Part shown: positions 14,090-26,217 of the stretch, in pieces
Layout of the letters: every line of letters begins with the position of its first letter
Position numbering within the stretch: position 1 is the first letter of the stretch
NCBI GenBank assembly: GCA_018389105.1
Contig: JACATO010002186.1
Location: forward strand, 2,432,501-2,496,500
Source of the DNA: Nautilus pompilius
Taxonomy: Eukaryota; Mollusca; Cephalopoda; Nautilida; Nautilidae
Length of the DNA: 64,000 nucleotides
Direction of reading: 5' to 3'
The notes under the pieces: model-generated
What the model was told of the DNA's origin: nothing
The model's database searches: none
What the model saw: the letters and a program-made list of their open reading frames with translations, nothing else
Position numbers and translations under genes: made by a program

Positions 14090-14350
14090 CTCACCAAATC
14101 CAAGAATGACGTCTCCTGGAATTCACCACAGCATCAGGAACAGAAAGCATCATGTCTAAGCGGAAACCATACTATTGCGTTAGAAAGAAATTCTTATCAC
14201 ATTCAGCATTTGTCTCTGCTATAATCAATGTTAGCGTGCTAACACTTTGCTCCATTGATCAATTCAAAGCAGACCAATTACTATCCACGTAGAGTTCAGT
14301 ATATATTCTTTTACTGCATCATGCTGCTGAAACTCTTAGCCAATCAGATC
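14090..14350 (-). promoter_or_regulatory. Candidate minus-strand promoter and first exon
   Basis: This block stands out from its surroundings by higher GC and low repetitiveness. Read on the minus strand it contains, in order, a CCAAT box (seen on plus as AGCCAATCAG at 14338-14347), a TATA-like GAATATATACTG about 38 bp further on (plus 14299-14310), and then a dyad-symmetric region at 14224-14263. Next come two adjacent ATGs (plus 14151-14153 and 14148-14150) that open about 19 codons beginning MMLSVPDAVV. That frame runs into the strong donor G|GTGAGT, with GT at plus 14093-14094. Spacing of the CCAAT and TATA elements suits a start site near 14270. The arrangement is seen directly; that it is a real promoter and exon is inference. 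No protein family was recognised. It could instead be a conserved enhancer. Confidence 0.3.
14229..14244. repeat. Perfect palindrome nested in a larger dyad
   Basis: TGTTAGCGTGCTAACA has 7-bp arms around a central GT. It lies inside a second inverted pair, ATCAATG at 14224-14230 and CATTGAT at 14253-14259, and the latter is itself part of ATTGATCAAT (14254-14263). Confidence 0.85.
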
Positions 14351-16219
14351 TGTGGACACCATTTCGCTATTGCTAGGAACCTTATGTAAGAGTGTACAGG
14401 ACAGAAGTTCATGCTGCTAATGCAGCAAACTATGTAATCTTACTTCTGAGCATATCTTCTCTTTAGCCGCTTGTTCTCAACTGACTTTCACCATATTAAA
14501 CAGTTAAGTAGCATGGTCCTAACATGGCATTAATCCATAAGAATGTCAGAAAAAGATAGGCAGACAAAAACAGCTACAACCCCAGAATCTTTGTGTATAA
14601 ACATGTGTCATATAATATTGATCTTTGTCAGTATTAGACTCTTCAGAGAATCAAATACCTCACTGTTGTCCAATTCATATAAGCAGCAAGCAGTTCAGCT
14701 AAAATCCTCAGAGGCAAGTAGTGATGAGATTCTGTAACTGATTGTCATATTAAAATTTACTACATCAACAAAGAAAAGAAACTTTCAAGTAACAATTTCT
14801 TTGTAACACCTATCACAACTTAGAAGCAATGACAACACAAAGGTAAATTTACACTTCCACATAAAAATATTATTCATGAAAATATATTTGTAATTATAAG
14901 GTGTGAAAAACAAGATTTTATTTTTTCTATAAATCATTTCATCAGTTTAAATTAAATGAAGATCAAGTTTTTTTAATTTTAAAAAAGTTACATCAGCATT
15001 AGGATATATTTCATGTAATATACAATCTTATTAAACATTTCATACCATTCATCATTCAAAACAAATCTATCTAAAAAAAGCAGTATTATCATAGTGAAAG
15101 CTATCCTCACAATAGCAGCATCAAGATGTTTGTTCACTCAAACCAACAAGTGGTGATAATTATACAAGTATTTGTAAAGCAAGCAATATCCTGATTACAG
15201 CTAAGATTTTGTGACCATCTAGCCAAATATAACAATCTTCAGCAGCAATGATCAAGGAAATCAGAACCCAAACAAAAATTATAGTTAGCTAGTACAAATA
15301 TTATACATCGCTAAGAAATGATTACTAAATAACAGAAACACCATAGAATATATTAACACCAATAGCCACTAAAAATGAAAAGGAAAAAAAGAAAAAAAAA
15401 GAGATGAACACCTAGCAGGAGGCTATTTGTTTTTGTTTTGTTTTTTTATATCTGGTCAGAATTTTAAAACTGAATAAACAACAAACCAAAATAAAAACAA
15501 TCAGAAAATCATTCTGAGCAGAACCTTCAGATTTTATCAAAGTTTCTACTTCACAATCAGAACCACCTGCTGGTTGATCTGGTGGGTCACAGAAAGTCGG
15601 CTAATCCATCGTGCAATTCAATCTGCGCAGTAACCAGCCTGCTACAAAAGTTACATAGAACAAGAAACTAAGAGATCCAAAATCCCTACTTTAAACCAAA
15701 ACCAAATAAACATTACTAATGTTTTTCTTTAACCTTGTTTTCGATTGTTGGCATAAATGAAATAAACAACAATTAGAATTGATTAATATCTGAGTATTGC
15801 TCATAACATCCGAATTTCCTTCTACCATGTGGATAAGTTTACTTGCAAAAATGATCAATACAAATAAGTTGTAAACTGACAATAAATTATATTTATGAAG
15901 CAGATTAAAATTTAAAATGGACAAATATCATTATTGTATGTGCTACTGTGTCAAAGCTTCTTCAGATTGAGAACATCATTGATAACTAAATAAATAATAG
16001 ATAAGCATTATCTAAAAATGTTCAGCAAGAAAAATTGTTTTCTTCTTTTTTTTAAACAAACTTTTACAGTTCAGAAAAGGCTGTGTCCCCTTCATGGAGA
16101 AAAAAATTCTGATTCTGATTTAGGAAAGTAATCCAAAACTACATAAAATCAGTAGAGATTTCAATACAAATGGTTAGCCACCACTGAAATTTATAAATTA
16201 TTTTCAAAGATTTCATAGG
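14351..16219. other. A/T-rich background, no gene seen
   Basis: No coding or repeat identity recognised. The short frames 14543-14737 and 15691-15924 show no motif or family pattern. A modest GC rise occurs at about 15545-15660. Confidence 0.55.
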
Positions 16220-16720
16220 GCATGCACAAGAGGCAAAAAGGGTCAACAACCACCACCCCCCCCTACAGAAAGCTGGTGGTGATAAGTGTAGTGATGACAT
16301 TATTTTTTGCCCTATTTACTATGCTCACTGGTGAGAGGTGGATTAGGCAAGAAATAAGGAGTCTGACCGCGCCTGGCTGAAGGTCAAAGGTCAGTGGACA
16401 GGAAGAGAGAAGCATTATAGGAAAAAATCACTGGCAGAACATGCATAGGTCAAAAATTAAATAGCTAAACCATCTGTTTGTTTAGTTTTCAGAAACAAGC
16501 TGATAGGTAGGTTAATTAATAAATAAAGGGGTCAAAAACTGGTTAATATAACTGTGTTTTGATTAGATAGTTAGTGACCCTAGCATCACTTCTAATTGGT
16601 TAATCAAACTAAGCACTAAATGCCACTTTCAGATCCCACTACACTATTAAAATTGGCAAAGAAATCTCCGTCCAATAACTGAGTAACCCATTCAAGTGCG
16701 ATTTACATTTGTAATTGTTT
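16220..16720. promoter_or_regulatory. GC-elevated block, candidate enhancer
   Basis: This unusually GC-rich and sequence-complex stretch contains a C-run near 16252-16263, the DR1 site at 16381-16393, a forkhead-like TGTTTGTTTAG at about 16475-16485 and TTGGTTAATC, an HNF1-like half site, at about 16596-16605. It has no good reading frame on either strand. Individually such sites arise by chance; together in one compositional island they suggest a cis-regulatory module. It abuts the hAT relic that starts at 16751 and could also be partly element-derived. Confidence 0.3.
16381..16393 (+). promoter_or_regulatory. Perfect DR1 nuclear-receptor element
   Basis: AGGTCAAAGGTCA is two exact AGGTCA half sites in direct repeat with a one-base spacer. 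This is the known preferred site for HNF4, RXR and COUP-TF type nuclear receptors. Presence of the site is certain; occupancy and function are inference. Confidence 0.5.
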
Positions 16721-16750
16721 TAGACATTATGTCAATCCTCCTTTTTTGAA

Positions 16751-19010
16751 AATGGATATCAGGAAGTTTTTAGCAAAGTGGAAATAGGAAACACCACAGA
16801 AGGAAGAAGAGAAGAAGGCAAGAACTTATGAACAAAGCTGCACTATGTCTGGTCCAGGTTAAGAAACAACAGTTAAATGTGATGATAATTTAACCCATGA
16901 CTAATCAAGCTGGTGATAAGCTTGATGATATTGAATTGCATGTTAATTCTATAAAACTAATGGACAATGTTAAACAATCGACATGTAAAAGGTGACTCAT
17001 CCGTTCAGAATTATGATTTCAAAAGGAGCATGGAGTTTCCGTTGTGTGTGGCTAAATCAACATTCACCACGACTTAGTTATTCCACACAGCAAAAAGGAG
17101 AAATTTGTAAATATCGTACAATTTTTGCACTGCCAGTTCATCATGGAACAAGGGGAGGCTTCACCATGGCACCTTTTACAAGGAATAAAGACTTTTGTGA
17201 AAATGCAAGAAGTCATGTTCTTACTGCTTGGTACAAATGTGCAGGTGAATGCATCGAGAAAAGACCAGAAATTAATGTTGTGTTAACTGGACAGTGTTTT
17301 TAAGTGATATGTTGAACAGAACCGTAAAGTATTATATCCAACATTGTTGACCATTCTATTTTGTTGTACATATGACATTGCTTTACATAATCAAGGAAGC
17401 AAAACTGGAAATGTTCAAAGTCTGTATAATTTTTGTACTGAATCAGATGCTGATGAAAAACATTTGGAAAATACTCCTGCTAATGCACACCGTCAGTTTA
17501 GAGAATAAACTTATCAGTCTCTGTGAAGAAACTATCAGGGATGAAATAGTTTGTTTGACAGACAATGGATTTTCATTAATTGCTGATGAAAGTGCTGACA
17601 TATGTATCTGGAAAGGAGAAATTTTCACGTGTGTATATTTTGTTTATACAACAATCATAGAAAAATTATCCGAGATGAATTTCTTGGAGTTGCAGGACTA
17701 TATGAACTGGATGCTACTTCCTTTGCCAATACTATCAATGACTGGTGTACAGTTTGGCCTGAATTTAGAAAAACTACATGGCCAAGAATATCATGAGTAT
17801 TCTATTATGGAAAGGAAAGGAGTTTGTAAGCTACAATAAAATGTGAATATCCAAAAGTTGTTTGTCAATTGTGCTGCTCATAAACTCAATCTGGTTGTGA
17901 ATGACTTGAATTGTGCACTGGAGACTGAGACACACAATGCATTTGGTAAATCAACTATCAGATAATTTTCCGTGAGAGTCCAGAGAGAAGATACCTCTTC
18001 CCATATGTGCCACTACTATCTGAAACATGTTGGACTGCAAAACAAAAAAAAAATATTAGAATTTTTTTCCAATAACCATGAACACATTTTCGATCAGTTA
18101 AGTAAGCATACTGACTACTACAGCTTCAGGTAAAACACAAGAAGATGCACATCAATTACAAATCTGCTTCAAGCATAGCAATGTTTATTTTCTGTCTGAC
18201 TATAATTCGTAGCTATTTGGTAATGCTAGAATCTCTAACTCAAGCTCTCCAAGCTGTTGAACTTGATATGATAAAGTGCATGATCATGTTCAGGAGTTTC
18301 TACGTGTTTCGTGAACATTGACAAAGAACAGAAGAAGAATTTAAAAAGTGTTTGTTCATCAGTTGTTGAAGTAGTTTAATACTGAATTATCCATTCCAAG
18401 ATAATGTAGAGGGTAGACATTTTGATCAAATGTTGAAGGCTCAATCATGGAGGAACATTTTCATCAAACATCATTATACCATATCTGGACACTCTCATTT
18501 TATTACTAGAGAGCCAGTTTGCTGCAGAAAATAAACAAAATTTGTCCTTTTTGCTTTCATGCTGTACAAATTGTGCACTTTGGACATGAAGAATTCAAAA
18601 ACCAAACTGTACAAATAAATACAGTGAATGAAATTGGATACTTAGAAGCTGAAGCTATCACCTGGTTTGAGATGTGGTCCAAAAAGGGAGAGCAGTATGG
18701 TAGCAAATCTGAAAATGGACTTATTGACTGGTTTAGAGTAGGCTGATTTATTCCCTCCCTCCATCAAGCAATTCATATTGCTCTAACATTACCAGTCATC
18801 CTACACAGCAGACATGTGGTTTAGCACAATGAGTATGGTGAAAACATGGCTGGGGTCAATAATGGCAGATGATCTTTGACTGGACTTTGCATGATAAGTA
18901 TTCATAGAATAGAGCAAAAGTTACAGCTAACAAGCATGAACTTATTCAAAAAGTATTAGATACATTTGGACATGATGAGACATTTACAAATTTTATTGAA
19001 TAAAGATGTG
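16751..19010 (+). pseudogene. hAT transposase relic, TTF finger + DUF4371 + hAT dimerisation
   Basis: Broken copy of a cut-and-paste transposase of the ZMYM1/TTF-finger hAT type. It opens with 'MDIRKFLAKWK', followed by a stop and a charged linker (ETPQKEEEKK) typical of this group's N-terminus. At about 17010-17290 comes a degenerate TTF-type zinc finger ('WLNQHSPRLSYSTQQKGEIC'). At about 17385-17480, across frames, is 'GSKTGNVQSLYNF' as in the family. At 17500-17680 is the DUF4371/RNase-H-like core with 'SLIADESADI' (17575-17604), the Asp of the catalytic ADE-ADIS motif. Then come 'NLEKLHGQEYHEYS' (family LHGQGYDGxS) and 'VNCAAHKLNLVVNDLN' near 17865-17910. The C-terminal dimerisation region is recognisable as 'IALTLPV' near 18777-18797 and 'GLCMISIHR' near 18882-18910. 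At least five frame changes and several stops make it non-functional. AATAAA lies near 19000. Confidence 0.85.
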
Positions 19011-19230
19011 TTTTTTGTTGTTTTATTATTGAAAGCTTTGAGGGGGTAACAGAATAGCAAAGGAAGCATACTTACATCGAAAAAGTAAATTAAAAGAAAA
19101 TTCCAAATGAATCACAAAAATATTTCTAAGTAAAAAAAAAAAAAAAAAAAAAAAACTACTGATCAAAATCAAATACCTTTGTTAGAAAAATAAAAATAGT
19201 ATCTTATTTTTCTTTCATGTTATCATGCTT

Positions 19231-19310
19231 TCATCGCTAGGCAAATTCCCCACTCTTGATATTATTTTGTTAGTTTGCCCCTCCCCCATCCTGCAGATAG
19301 GCATGGTTAT
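19231..19310. repeat. Possible right end of the 16.75-kb hAT element
   Basis: 'GCCCCTCCCCCATCCTGCAG' at about 19276-19295, followed by ATAGGCATGG, resembles the C-rich right terminal repeat of TTF-finger hATs. A matching left end was not found, so the boundary is tentative. Confidence 0.25.
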
Positions 19311-20440
19311 GTTTTTCTTTACATGAGTAGATGGCAGCTGAAGTAGGCAGCTCGAGACCAGTGATGAATCAAGACAACATTCAAGAAATTCCATTCAATA
19401 AAAATACCTGGGATACAAATTAACACATGTATCACTGCATGAAAATCAAAGCCATAAAATTCTTATGATTTCATTTTGACAAATTAACATTAGCTTTGGA
19501 ACTCCATTCTCAAAAACATTTGAATAACTCTTGATTTTTTCTTTAGAAAATGTTTTGCAAGGTAAAAATTTTAACAAGCTTTCATCAAAACTGTCCACTT
19601 AATAATTGGTATATTTATACTCTAGCTCAGCGAAATATTCCATACCTTTGAAAACTTTTTATTAGTTGAGGAAAGTGTTACTAAAACTTTCATCTAAACA
19701 AAGAAAGAAAGAAAAAACCAACTAACCAATACTGTCACTTTTTATTAAAATCTCATAAAATTTTAAAGTTCCTGATGTTGTACTTTCCAATTGAATTCTA
19801 ATTGCTTTGAAACAGCAATAGATTCTAATTATATATTATTTGAAGTTTTTCAGCTACCTTAATTGTTGCTAATTTTCTAAAATTTCACTGAAATAACTTT
19901 GTAGGAACATGTCTAAACTGAGCTGTTCACACTTGCTAAGTATAGTTATGAACTTCAAACATATGTTACCAGTAAAGTTCACTGGTTTTCTTCCAAGTAC
20001 AATCTCTGAGGTTTCCAACAAATAGATAGCCAGTGAAGAATCTTTTCTTTATAATTGCCACATACAGTAGAATTTCATTTTTTTGTTTAACTAAAAACTT
20101 ATTTTATTATTTTTTAATCAATGAAACTACCATTAATATGTAGATGTGCTGATGTACAAATTGTCATAGTTTACAAAATGCATCTATTTATCAATTAGAA
20201 TTTTCATTTTTAAACATATCAAAATACTCCCAGGCTAGCTACAATATGATACCCCAAACATATAGTAGAGAGATAGAAGTAGAGAGACTAAAGTTTAATA
20301 TAAAAAAAGTAAAAGAAACAAAAATTGGAAAACAAATTGTCTCTCTCTCTTAGAAGTTTACCTTTCTGCATGCATACAGTAATTTGGCTTATTAATTTCA
20401 TCAACCAGTAAATGTTTCAGACTTTGTTTCAGTTATGATT
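19311..20440. other. A/T-rich background, no gene seen
   Basis: No recognisable coding sequence. A short CT run lies at 20340-20350. Confidence 0.5.
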
Positions 20441-20444
20441 TTAT

Positions 20445-21300
20445 AAGATGTCTAGATGGGCTGAACCAGACTGCACTCTTAATGCTGAAGATCTTCAGAT
20501 TTCTCGTGAATATTATCACAGCTCAACAAATCAAAAGCCACAGCTATGGTAAAGTGTCCTGGAAGACCTTCAACAGTGACGCCAAGGCAAAAAATCTACA
20601 ATTATACGCCATGTCTGTACTAACTGACAAGATTCTCTTATTGGCATTACCAATGTAACGAGTCCAATACCATCTTCACTGACCCTGGATACAAAGGGTG
20701 TATAACACAAAAAACACCCTTTCTCCAAAGGGAAAACACTGCAGAAATATATGTGGCAAGACCCACAAGTATTGCTGGTGTTTAATATTCTTTGCTGAGC
20801 CCAGGTTTCAGTAGTTCATGTCTGAAAATCAAAGATGAGTTTGAAGATTACCTAACAAAAATATTCAAGTATGAAGGGGGAATAGAAATGTAATGGTATG
20901 GCTGCAATCTGGCATGGTAAAAGAACAGAATTATCATTTATCAAAGGATGTCTCAATTCTGCCAGGTATATAGCCTTTAAAAAAAAAAAAAACATCTATC
21001 ATTGTGCAAACGAATCATACTGAAATTTCATTCCTATTTATTTTTCAGCAGGATAGTAATATGCCACATTCTCTGTGGCCGTTTTCTGGAAGAGAAATCA
21101 AAGCATTAGACTTCTTCCCTAAATACCTCAAAGCACTAATATTAATTCAATCAAGCACATCTAAGAACATCGGAATCATCAGCCAAAAAGTAACCTGTCC
21201 ATTTCTCACCGATATAATGAAATTTAAAGCATTTCTCACAATAATACAGGGAAACAGACTAGTTTCTGATACAAAATCTTACTGATTCAATGGCATAGAG
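20445..21300 (+). pseudogene. Tc1-like transposase relic (plus strand)
   Basis: Remnant of a DDE transposase of the Tc1/mariner superfamily, which would excise and reinsert its element at TA. Read across shifting frames it gives the family order. 'GRPSTVTPRQK' at about 20560-20595 is the GRP linker between the paired-like helix-turn-helix motifs. Next come 'IIRHVRTN' and 'DSLIGITN' from the second helix-turn-helix. 'HPFSKGKTLQKYMWQDPQ' near 20715-20780 stands where the family has KPLLSxKHRxxRLxFA. 'NVMVWAAIWHGKRTELSFIK' near 20895-20950 matches VMVWGxIxxxGxxxLxFI, and 'NSARYIAF' follows. Near 21045 'FQQDSNMPHSL' is the FQQDNDPKHTS block carrying the second catalytic Asp, and 'ALDFFPKYLKALILIQSS' is a decayed WPxxSPDLNPIE. 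Multiple stops and shifts are present. I could not find its terminal repeats. It is distinct from the Tc1-like copy at 32.5-34.1 kb. Confidence 0.75.
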
Positions 21301-23846
21301 TAGGCACTCTTCATACTGCAAAATAAGGTTTGACTAAGTATTAATAAAAAAATATTTCAGTTTATTATTTTTATTTTCATTTTCTGTAAGAAACTAACAT
21401 AGAACAACAACAGCTGGATAAATTATTATTGCATGGTACTGCTTATGTATAGCTTTCACCAATGTTTCAGAATAATTAATATTTGAACCAGAAAACGGAA
21501 GAACCGTCATATTAGCATACAAACAGTAATAGAAATTTTCAAGAACATAGAGGCTATTAAAGAGAAAACAAAACAAGGTTATTATTAAACTGCCTATCTA
21601 CTAAAAAGGCAAGTATTAGAAAAATCAAAGTATGCATAAATCAGAAAATGTTAGCAATAAGAGACAAGTATAACTATCTTCAAGAGTGAAATTCATCTTG
21701 CTACAATAGATCAAAACAAATCATCAGAAATTGTATCAACGTGATTGATAAACTAATTAAATTTGTTTGTAATAATAATAATATGATATTCAGAACCCCA
21801 GTAAAGATGCTGATACAGAATGCTGTACAAAATGGCAGACTACTCAAAATTGTGATTTGATTAAAATGTCAAGATGACGGATATGAAAACTAAATAAGTC
21901 GAGAAAACAAGGAATGTGTGTGAAGCCATTGTGAAAATACAATCAGCTGATGTGAGACTGCCATCAAGTGGAAAAATACTATTAATTTTTTTTAAATACT
22001 GCAATACTTATACATTTATGAACAATTCGTCAAAATGTCCGAATCCTTTATTTGCTAAAGCTATCAAAGAGAAAGAAACCAACTAATGGTCTTTAACTTA
22101 AAAAATAAAATTTAAAAACAACATTAAAAAAAACAAACTTTATTGTATGTGATTGAATTTTAAAAGCAAAGGTAAATTTAAATGCAACAAAAACTAATCT
22201 CAGACTTAGTGTGTAGAACAAAACTGTATCTGAATAATGCTTTTGTGTTTCTTTTAAAAGACTTTCTGTTGCTAGCTTCAAAGAGAAAACAGGTTAGGGT
22301 AGTATGTTTATCCATTGGCTGAGTGGCATGGTTTCATTCACTCTTCTATATAGCCAATTTCAGATAGGCTCCCTTATTGGAGAGGCCATTGATTTTGATG
22401 CTGTTGCAATCTCCTTTCTCCACTCAGGAGATATAACAGTCTTCATCTAGCTTCATGATATCATCACAAGTATTATTTAGCCATCTAAGTACCAGTTGCC
22501 CACTTACACTTACCTACTTATTTGATATTAGATAATTTAAAAAAAAAAAAAAGATTTAGTAAAGTGAAAGTGCAAAAATATCTGGATATCAACTAAGCAA
22601 GTCCCTGGTTTCAAATATGCATGTGATGTAGAAAGAGTTAATACTAAGAAATCACATAAAAAATCTGGAACATTAAATTTCTAATAAATTTCTAACTCCA
22701 CCCTTTTTTCTGAAAATCCGAGATCATACACAACTGTTGAGTTTTCAAGAAAACTGATGAAAAAAATAAGGTAAAACATATGTTCAGTTAACTGTAAGCT
22801 AACTAAATTAATAGGTCTTAATGATGGACTGGCTTAATACACAATTCAATTTTATTCATAGTAAATAAGCATGTGCATTACATTATAATTACATTCCAAG
22901 ATCATCTGAAAAAATAATAAACAAGTGTAGGAGGACCTTTGTTCTGCTAATTTTGTGGAATAGATGTCATACCAGAATGTTTAACTGCAAAATTAAAAAC
23001 AATAAGTATCATTTAAAAAATTAAAGACCAGAAAGCAAGCTTTTTTAGTTCAAGGAGATATTAAAATAGCAATAGGTAACTTTCCATATAAATTGGGGGG
23101 GGTTAAAGTTATATAACCATTCACGACAGATCACTTACAGTACATAATAGCTCAATAAACTTTAAAAAATGACTTACAAGATATCTCTTAATAAAACATG
23201 CAGTGCCTAGGCTTCATTGACGAGCATAAAGGCTTAAAAAATAAAAAGTACCTAGCTACCAGTTTTATTTGGTATTTATTTATCTCACTATTACACATAC
23301 ACTGGTTTGTGCTTGTCCTACTTTACATTAAGTAATAGCTGTTTTGATTTTCTGTACAAAAGATAGAAGACACAGTAATACAACCAAGTAATTAGTTTTA
23401 ACGGATTGACAGCCCAGTTCAGAAAAACTACCATTTGAGGAGAGACTAACTATTGCACGTTTTTGTCTTTAATTTCTAGTTCATTTCCCAGGAAGGATCT
23501 TTTAAGTGCTTCATTATTCATCTATAGCAAATTAGAATGTCAGGATGTTTCATATAATGGGAAAACAGTGAGAAAGTGTCAAGCATTAAAATGGAAAATA
23601 TTTATTAATTCAGAAAAGCTGCACAGTTAACACTAATTTTTACTAAATATTTTAGTGCTAGCAGTTTGATCAATCTTAATAATATTTCTAAAAACAGCCA
23701 AATAAAAATAAAAAAAAAATTAACAAGAGACAGATTTTCCTTGGTCTTCAGTCTTATATTTCTAACAAAACCAACAGATCGATCAGACATTAGACCTGAT
23801 CTTTCCTCCCACACTACTTTATATTCCATGCTTTATTTTGTCATGA
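21301..23846. other. A/T-rich background with one higher-complexity block
   Basis: The patch at about 22270-22500 is GC-richer than its surroundings and holds an open plus frame, about 22306-22455, beginning MFIHWLSGMVSFTLL. I cannot assign it to a family; it could be an old repeat. The rest is A/T-rich and lacks recognisable genes. Confidence 0.45.
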
Positions 23847-24247
23847 AGTTTTCATCTAATTTCTTTCTCTGTCAAAGATTTGCTAAATTTGTTCATTCAA
23901 CAACAAATAAATGGTCAAGTCTTCCAATCATATACATTAAACTGTCTACTTACAGAAATTCAAGTCATGAATCTCACTGGTTTGGAACACTCAGACAATT
24001 CATTTACACAACAATGCAAAAAATCCTCTACTAGTTTTATTCCTTCTAAAAAGATGTTTACCACTTACAATGTTTAGAACTTGAAGCCTGTACTGAATGA
24101 AATACAGATGATTGAAGTCTATAATTCATTGGACCCCTCTCTAGGCACCATCTCTAAGCTGATCCTAACCAAGCATAATCTGACCTGGTTACAAAAAAAA
24201 ATAAAATCTAGGAATGTTACTAAGTACTCATCAAAAAAACAAAAAAA
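23847..24247 (+). pseudogene. Unrecognised frame of about 130 codons with one internal stop
   Basis: One frame stays open from about 23847 to 24247 except for a TAG at 24075-24077. That is longer than expected in DNA this A/T-rich. The translation is not homopolymeric ('LNLFIQQQINGQVFQSYTLN', later 'LKPVLNEIQMIEVYNSLDPS'). No domain, signal peptide, zinc-finger spacing or transposase motif is visible. It might be a decayed element gene, a fragment of a host exon or chance. Overlapping frame 23666-24034 on the same strand is treated as a shadow. Confidence 0.15.
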
Positions 24248-26195
24248 TATCTGACCTAACTGTAGTAAATTACAAAATCTATGCCACTTAGTGTCTGCTA
24301 CACTTAATATAAGGAGTTTTTATCAATACACAAATGCAAAACCTTGAGTCCAAAGAGACTTCGGTTCGTTTAACAAAAAAAGGTATTGACACAAGCACAG
24401 TCATTGACTTTGCCTATACAGTGTACAAATCAGATTTGAGATCCCAGCCATACACTAGAATCAAGGCGTGAGGAGAATTACAAACATTTTCCATTACTGG
24501 TTTTTCTAACTTTTATAATAATCAATATTTAGAGGCATCCTTGCAGTAAGTAACTCAACATACCAACTTTACCTTATAACAAAGTAACTGAAAAAGCTTA
24601 ATATTGATCTGTTCCACAACATGTAATAACAGAGCAATCTTTGGAGTCAAAATGTCCAAGACAGGCAACTATAATAAACATTAGAAAGTAATTCCATATT
24701 CACGAGATGGTGTAATTTATCAGTATTAAAAAAAATAATAAAAAAATAAATAAATTATAGCTAATTGTTTCTCATTTCAGTTCTTAATTCAATTTTTTGC
24801 TAGTGGAACAGGTTTGGTTTTCAAAAATGATCCCTTTAAAAAGAGAATAATACATTTAAAAAAAATAAAATGACATACAAAATTTAGTAACCAGCTAATT
24901 TTTTTTTAAAAATTTCAACTCCCTCCTACTATATATCTCAGATACATAAGAAAATGCCTAATATTTAAATATAACATGGGGGACGGGTGTTTATTAACTC
25001 AAACATACTCTCATTACAAAAAATTCCTCTTCAGCAACATGGGTTTCCAATTGTTATAGATTTCCTTAAATACATTAATCATAATGGAAAATGTAACTTG
25101 ATACCTACTGTTATAAAGAAACAATATCAAATTTATATGATCACGTTCATAGATAAATCATTGTTTATTGTGAGATTAAAATAAAACCACAATTTAGAAT
25201 GGTTGTCTCTATGAAGAGTATTTCAGTTGTTACTCTTCTTTCTTTCTATTTTTCTAAACTACAGTAGTGACTAAAATAATTGTATTTCCCAAGATCTTAA
25301 TTTTGTTTTCGTTTTTAAATATAATTACACCATGACTAAGGCAATATTTAAGCATTTCTTTTCATTTCTGATTTGGCATGTATCTATTACTTTTGCTAAA
25401 GTAATATTCATTAGTCAAAGAAATATTACAGTTTAGTTGGTTTTATTGTGTTAGAAATTCAATTTTATATTGTAACACCATAAATACACCAGTGTATCTA
25501 TAACTGTAAGGCCTAACAAAATAATTTATTTATTTTTAGAAATGTTTATATATATAATTTTTTTTTAAGTCTGCAGATTGAGAATTTTCCTCAAACTTTG
25601 GCATAACTGTTTTCACTTGAGTTATCAGAAAGTACAGTTAAGCCATCAATGCAATCTGTAACTGATGAATAAATGTACAGAACTTAAAATAATATTTATA
25701 TTTTATGGGTTTTTTTCCTCTTTAATTTCAAATAACACTATCATCATCACTTAAAAGAAATAAATAGATCACCACCAAAATATATAGATTATGTGAATTC
25801 CAGAAACAGGAGAACTTTTGTTAACCCTAAGTAAATGTTATACTAGTTGATTTCTTTAAAAAATTTTTAACTGATGACGACTCAATCACTGAAAAGTAGC
25901 ATTCAGTCTACCCTTCCTTCTTTAGTTTTCATTAAACATTCCTGAATAAATAAAATGTAAACTTTAAATTGAGAGTTAATCAGGTCAACATATTTTTTTT
26001 CAAAAATAATCCAGATTAAGCAGTATATTTAGTTTCCATCACTAATGTAATCTGACAATAAATGGTATTAACCAAACCTCAATCAAGTAAAGGATCAATT
26101 ACAATATTACTATATGAATGACATTTTACAATCTTCTGCTTAGAGAAGAAATCCAACTTAAGCTTCTTGTTTGATTTTAAATTTTTTTTAAAAAA
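24248..26195. other. A/T-rich background, no gene seen
   Basis: No recognisable coding or structured sequence on either strand. Confidence 0.5.
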
Positions 26196-26217
26196 GAACA
26201 ACAACAACAACAACAAG
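26196..26217. repeat. (AAC)n microsatellite
   Basis: About seven AAC units after an A-run. Confidence 0.9.

Noticed and set aside
17443..17628. Minus-strand frame of 61 codons
   Set aside because: Antisense to the DUF4371 core of the hAT relic.
22270..22500. Possible exon or element fragment
   Set aside because: Higher complexity than the background, but no domain, splice pair or repeat identity could be supported. It is described only within the background entry.
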